A stretch of 64,000 bases of DNA from the NCBI GenBank assembly GCA_026545765.1, contig CM048843.1, forward strand, positions 20,581,646 through 20,645,645. The letters run 5' to 3'. This DNA is from Plantago major. Taxonomy: Eukaryota; Streptophyta; Magnoliopsida; Lamiales; Plantaginaceae. Shown piece after piece: positions 59,414 to 64,000 of the stretch (positions are counted from its first letter, which is position 1; each line of letters begins with the position of its first letter). Made by a program: the position numbers and the translations under genes. Below the pieces are notes generated by a model, which saw nothing but the letters and a program-made list of their open reading frames with translations, did not search any database and had not been told where the DNA came from.

Positions 59414-60445
59414 TAAGCCTGTACGCGGGCGGGTGCGGGTGGTTGTTTGTCAAAGTTCTAACCGACCCGCCCTATGGCGGGTAGGTCAAATCATTAACCG
59501 CGGCGGGTGGAATTTCTCTCAACCGCCGCGGGTCGGTTGACTACTTGAAGGCGGATGGATGGCGGGTGGATTGGCGGTTTATTAACGCATCAAAACAATG
59601 ACATATATGACGAATCAAAACAATGACATAACACAATCTCTCAAACTTTAATACAAGTAGTCTAAGTACATAAAATTCCAAATACAATATAAGTTCATGA
59701 GTTGCTCAAAAGCCTCAAATTACAAAGGTCATGACAAAATAATATTCCCTCCGCCCTCTGATCCGATATGATGGAAACGCTTAAGCAATCTGAAAAAAAG
59801 AAAAGGAAGAAACAATTCAGTAACAACACATTATATGCTCTCAAGCTAATTGATGAGTTTATGAGCTGGAAATGGAATGGAGTTTCTGCATATATATATT
59901 AACTAGCAACACAATCACTTTCAAGATTACAAACAGCCTCATATATTAACTAGCAACACAATCACTTTCAAGATTACAATCAGCCTCATATATACCTGAT
60001 CAAGATCCACTTTCACTAATAAAAGAAGATGTGTTGTTGAATATGAAATAACATAATTAAATCCACGTAAAGATTGCCTAGAAAGAGGAGTAATACCTGA
60101 AATTCTGCGTCGAAAAGCATTGTTGATGAGACTGAGGAGGAGTTTATCTATTCAATCTAACTATCTAATATAAGATTAGAAAGTGGAAAGAAATATGTGG
60201 AGGAGTTTATCTATTCAATCTAAATATCTAATATAATAAAAATTAAAATAAATTACTAATACTTCATATTCAGAATCAGCGGGTGGGTGGTGGGTTGGCG
60301 GATGTCAACCGTCCAACCGCCACCCACCCGTTTAAAGGCGGGTGAAAATTTTTTAATCCGCGGGTGGTATTTTGCAAAAATTCTAACCGTCGTTGGCGGG
60401 TGGTTTGGCGGACGGGTCGGGCGGTTATTTTTTATGTACACCCCT
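59414..60445. mobile_element. hAT-like non-autonomous element
   Basis: Both ends (59415-59580 and 60270-60440) are full of GCGGGTGG, CCGCC and GGCGGAT words in inverted orientation. The right end reads TTTTTTATGTACACCCCTA, the typical plant hAT terminus. The left terminus is poorly preserved, so that boundary is approximate. The AT-rich interior holds a repeated block, ATATATTAACTAGCAACACA (59894 and 59940), and no transposase. Confidence 0.6.
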
Positions 60446-60453
60446 AACTATTA

Positions 60454-60711
60454 CTCCCTCCGTTCATTTTAAAACTTGTCATTTTACTATTCTGCGGTCA
60501 ACTGTCTCCGACTTTGACCACAAATTACTCTTAAACTATAATAGTAAATAATTAAATAAAATCATATAATAAAAATTTAATTACTAAATTTCCATTATAT
60601 GATTTTATTAAATTATTTACTATTATAGTTTAAGAGTAATTTGCGATTAAAGTCGGAGACAGTTGACCGGTCAAAGTCAATATAGCAAGTTTTAGAAAAA
60701 AACGGAGGGAG
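60454..60711. mobile_element. Stowaway MITE, long hairpin
   Basis: It is flanked by TA, with ends CTCCCTCCGTTC and AACGGAGGGAG. The two halves are inverted copies, and the internal CAACTGTCTCCGACTTTGACC places it with the MITE at 26829-27085. Confidence 0.92.
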
Positions 60712-60727
60712 TACTATATTTGTCTAC

Positions 60728-60860
60728 TAGGGGTATACAATAAAAATAACCACCCGTCCGGTCCGCTATTCCACCCGCCGGCTAACAACACCCGCCGGTT
60801 AATTTTTTGACACTAAACCGCAATGGTTAATTATTTGATAATCCGCCACTAGGTGTGTGG
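60728..60860. mobile_element. hAT-like terminus (relic)
   Basis: TAGGGGTATACAATAAAAATAACCACCCG mirrors the right end of the element at 60445, and CACCCGCCGG words follow. The pair 60445/60728 faces each other around a Stowaway, so it may be the start of a second, decayed hAT element. Confidence 0.5.
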
Positions 60861-61829
60861 GCCTCTAAGAGATTTCTAGGCACGGATTAGAAGAAAAGAA
60901 GGGAAATCAATCACAAGAATAGAAATCTAGTGACATAATACGCTTTCACAGTAGTAAACACTTTATGCAACGGCTAAAGACTTCATTAATAATCAATAAC
61001 AGAGTAGTACAACTACGGTTTATGAGATACTAGAGTCTCCTAACTAGGGTTTGTTCGTGGGTCGAAAGCCCGTTCCCCTAATCTACGGGTCATGGACCTT
61101 TATTCCTAGTCTACGGTCATGGACTAATTAATTGAAATAACAGAATAAGTAAATTAAATAATATAAATAATTATAATTGAACTTTATATGTGCCTTTCGA
61201 TCCGCACTAGTGCTTGCTAAGACGGGATCGTGATGGACCGAAAGCATAATGGGCCGACCAGCCTTTTTCTTTGGATCAATATTTTGAGAGTCTGAAATCT
61301 GCGACCGGAAGAGAGCACGTAAGTTCATAGCTGCAGACGGCCCGCCTTCTATGCTCTGATTTTGCTTGGAGCTTCCATGGAAGAAAGATAAATAGGGAAT
61401 CATAGTTCGCCATTCTTCTTCCATGACTTGGGTTTTCAACTGGTAGCTCCATTGATAATGGACTAGGAATTAATGTATAGGGAGAAAGTAGTGAATTAGG
61501 AAAGAAGGAAGTAAATTGGGAATGAATGGATTGGGATTTTTATTGAATTTGGGAGAAGCGGTTTTTCTCTTATCACGCCGCATCTACCTCCCTGTCTTTC
61601 TGATTGTACCATGGTTGTACCATGTGTATTAAATGTTATCTTGCACCACATTAAAGACTTGGGAGGTAGAAAGACATCTTGCAGGTAGAAAAACCGAGAA
61701 GCGAAGGAGACATCGCCACCCCCAAATTTTTCATTTTTCATTATTACTATAGACATATTTTAGAAAATTATATGTTCCGTCACCCCTAAATTTTTTAGTT
61801 AGTACATTTAGATAGTCGACTTTATAATG
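60861..61829. other. Intergenic, no gene seen
   Basis: I find no recognisable protein or RNA. GGACCTTTATTCC and CATGGACTAATTAATTG are flanked by short repeats of CTACGG(G)TCATGGAC (61083 and 61111). The open frame 61128-61439 (-) is not convincing. Confidence 0.45.
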
Positions 61830-62317
61830 AAACACAAAGTCTTGGAAATGACGTGTAATAGTGAGAGACCTGAGAGATGGGTCGATTTTCTTAAGTATGT
61901 ATAATGTTTTATGAGTGTACATTTTATATTAATTTTATGTGAATATATATCACCGATGTTCTTTTTAAAACCTCTAATGTTTTTAATTATAACTGTTATG
62001 TTTGTCCGTCTCTTTTAGTCTCTCCGTAAAACCGTCTCTCAGGAGACTTACTCATAATTAAATAAGTTGAGAAAATTATAATATTTGATAAATTTAACGT
62101 ATGTCTCCTGAGAGACGGTCTTATAGAGAGACTAAAAGAGACTGACAAACATTACAGGATATCCAGAAACATTAGAGGTTGTACTAAAAAAATCGATAAT
62201 ATACATATACATAAAAAATGATATAAAATGAAGACGTACTCATAAAATATTATACATATACTTAAGAACATCAATCCGTCTCTCACTAATACACGTCCCT
62301 TGCAAGACTTTGTGATT
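61830..62317. mobile_element. 0.5 kb near-palindrome (foldback element)
   Basis: Left arm 61830-62047 and right arm 62103-62317 are inverted copies around a 55-base AT-rich loop. Examples are CACAAAGTCTTG against CAAGACTTTGTG, TACTTAAGAA pairs, and AGTCTCTCCGTAAAACCGTC against its inverse. The arms are perhaps 80 percent alike by eye. It is likely a MITE or foldback transposon. Confidence 0.8.
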
Positions 62318-63371
62318 AAAGAGATATTTTATTAATTAACTAATTTAAGAGGGTTATACGGATAGTTTTTATACTTTTGGAGCAAGTTCTAAGCGTGCAT
62401 TTTCAGTAATGAAAATTGCATAGATAAGACCGCGGAGTTCGATGGAGGATGACTTCTTGTATAACAATTTGATAATGCATATTGAAAAATGAATTGTCGA
62501 GGGCTTTAACATTGATTCAATCACTGACGATTTTGAGAAGATGAAGAGACGTAGAGTACGATTTTCACATAAGTGGGTTGTTTATTCATTTTTGATTTGC
62601 CTTATCATGGTGTGGTTCTTTCATTCTTTTCATTTTACTTGGATATTCATATTTAAATATGTATGATGAATTTGGTGTAAAAAATATTGATCTGATCTGG
62701 TATGGCCCGTCCTAACCCGGCGTAACTAAATTACATATTGTACTCGTGTTATAATACTTTGTCACTCCTACTTTCAAATCCTGACTTTGCCTCTGGGGAG
62801 AAGGTAAAAATTGAAAATTTAGTTTTTATAATTTTTATTGATTTTAAAAGTTCATTTTGCATTTTGAAAAACTAAATTTACCAATAGCGACATGTGTCCC
62901 TCAAATTATAATTCTTTTTTGTCAAAATCAGCTCAAAAGCAGGTTTTTCCTTGCAAAAAAATGTGTATTTAATATATGGGATGTGATGTGTCGTTGATTT
63001 GGCAACTTAATGCGCTTAAGGGACCAAATCCGTATAAAGATGAGTGAAATACGGAACTGGGGACTAAATGTGCAAATTTAAACTTTTAGGGGAGCAAAAT
63101 TGAAGCATGCGGTAAGTTAGAGGACAAAAACTGCAATTTACCCGAATATGATGGTTAGATCGATCGATCCAATTAGTTCCAGGCGCATTTCTATAAATAG
63201 CATAGAGGAATTCCTAAGCATTATTTAATTTGAGATCGCAGGATCTTTCATTTATTGAATTGTAGTCTGTAGAGGTACAGAAAAGGAGAAAGTTACAACA
63301 TGGCACTTGTACAAGCGTATATCCTTATTTCATGAGATATCTAGATGGATATCCAGTTCCAGTTGAACTAG
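62318..63371. other. 3' flank of the third glucanase gene, no gene seen
   Basis: AT-rich, with a TATTTAATTTGAGATCGCAGG stretch and possible 3' UTR of the minus-strand gene from 63371 downward. No further feature is supported. Confidence 0.5.
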
Positions 63372-64000
63372 CTAGTTGAAAGTCATAGGGTACTTGGCCT
63401 GTGCATTTGCACGGAAAAGCCCGAAATTCATCTCAATGGCAGGGGTCCTCAGATCTTCATCGAACATCGAAAACACGAACGTTTCAATTGCCCCTGGCCT
63501 CAAAGGCGTTCCACTCCGCACACGTTGAACCAGATTTTGGTTGTAAGTCCTTGCATTGTCCAGAGTCGCGGCACTCGCTCCCCCCGAAGGCCAACCACTC
63601 TCTGAAACCACAATTCGAAGAGACGACCCTCCGCTCCTTCCAACTGCTGAATACATAGCGTCCAAAATCGCGTAGAAAAGATTTTGGTACCGTGTTCCTC
63701 CAGGCACGACGATTCCATCAGATGTGAAAAGCGCGTATCCTAGGTCAATTGATCCTCCAGCGCCGGTGTAGGAGAAGTAAGGGTATAAGTTCACCAATAA
63801 CGGTTGTCGCGTGTTAACTAAAAATTGAATAATTGGGTTGATGAATGAGGTCACGTCTGGCCTGAACGCCCCATCCGCAGGTGGGTAGGAGGTCCCCAGA
63901 AGTCCAGTGTCGACCGCAGTGGAAACTATAAGTCGGTTCCCAAATCCAGCAGATTGGATCGCGTTGTAAATGTTTGACATGGCGACGAGGAGGATTCCCA
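63372..64000 (-). CDS. Glucan endo-1,3-beta-glucosidase (GH17, PR-2), copy 3, cut by window end
   Basis: The C-terminal 209 codons are present and in frame to base 64000: ILLVAMSNIYNAIQSAGFGN, then FLVNTRQPLLVNLYPYFSYT, the nucleophile block [11 protein letters not shown], and the end FGLFRANAQAKYPMTFN with a TAG stop. It differs from copies 1 and 2 at roughly a quarter of positions by eye, so it is an older paralogue and not part of the inverted duplication. There is no C-terminal extension, which again predicts an extracellular enzyme. The first exon, signal peptide and acid/base Glu lie outside the window. Confidence 0.92.
   Translation of the reverse strand, partial: GILLVAMSNIYNAIQSAGFGNRLIVSTAVDTGLLGTSYPPADGAFRPDVTSFINPIIQFLVNTRQPLLVNLYPYFSYTGAGGSIDLGYALFTSDGIVVPGGTRYQNLFYAILDAMYSAVGRSGGSSLRIVVSESGWPSGGASAATLDNARTYNQNLVQRVRSGTPLRPGAIETFVFSMFDEDLRTPAIEMNFGLFRANAQAKYPMTFN

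Larger units (their letters stand above)
58196..59418 (+). repeat. Inverted duplication, arm 2, glucanase 3' flank
   Basis: This is the reverse complement of 28325-29545: CCTATACTTATAATAA, GAGTCTTGGTCTCTAAATGATC, TTCACAAGAGAGTCCAATTAAG and ACACGTTCCTAGTTGTGCTAAT appear in mirrored order. It lacks the 484-bp element of arm 1 and has gained the 540-bp TIR element. Confidence 0.9.

Noticed and set aside
61128-61439. 103-residue minus-strand frame
   Set aside because: No domain, no splice context and no promoter signal; likely chance.

Overview
This is plant nuclear DNA, most likely from an asterid eudicot. The evidence is a spliced ribosomal protein gene with telo-box and TGGGCY promoter motifs, plant GH17 glucanases, Sirevirus and Tat LTR elements, CACTA and Stowaway elements, and scraps of plastid rRNA and tRNA genes. 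Assignment below eudicot (perhaps Lamiales) is a guess. Most of the window is transposon. The only host genes I can support are 40S ribosomal protein S6 (21644-23682, +, six exons) and three copies of an acidic-type glucan endo-1,3-beta-glucosidase (PR-2, GH17): an intact one (29596-30766, -), a frameshifted one (41926-43097, +) and one cut by the window end (63372-64000, -).

Layout. 1-6768: 5' part of a minus-strand Sirevirus-type Ty1/copia element with a 1.6 kb LTR. 6769-20594: nested Ty3/gypsy Tat-type elements; a whole inner element (10449-19083, GAGGG target duplication) sits inside an older relative whose 3' LTR ends at 20594. The inner one carries 24-bp tandem repeats, antisense genes and a piece of plastid trnI. 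20640-20985: LINE endonuclease fragment. 21480-23682: RPS6. 24195-28328: MITEs, a LINE relic interrupted by a plastid-DNA mosaic, and partial duplications.

28330-59418 is a head-to-head inverted duplication of the glucanase gene and its flanks. One breakpoint lies inside the LTR of an old copia element. Later insertions then broke up the two arms: a 484-bp element with a 9-bp target duplication in arm 1; a second Sirevirus (34668-41696), a 15 kb block holding two CACTA elements, and a 540-bp TIR element in arm 2. The undisturbed partner arm shows the empty site for most of these, which makes the history readable. 59418-63371 holds hAT-like and Stowaway elements and a 0.5 kb palindrome, followed by the third glucanase copy.

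The most unusual pattern is that each LTR family here is sprinkled from LTR through body with its own short word: AGATATCTGA in the first Sirevirus, GTTGACTCAAC in the second, TCGGAC in the Tat pair. This resembles the dispersed self-recognition motifs known from some plant DNA transposons. Several independent captures of plastid trnI, trnS and 23S DNA, two of them inside mobile elements, are the second notable theme.
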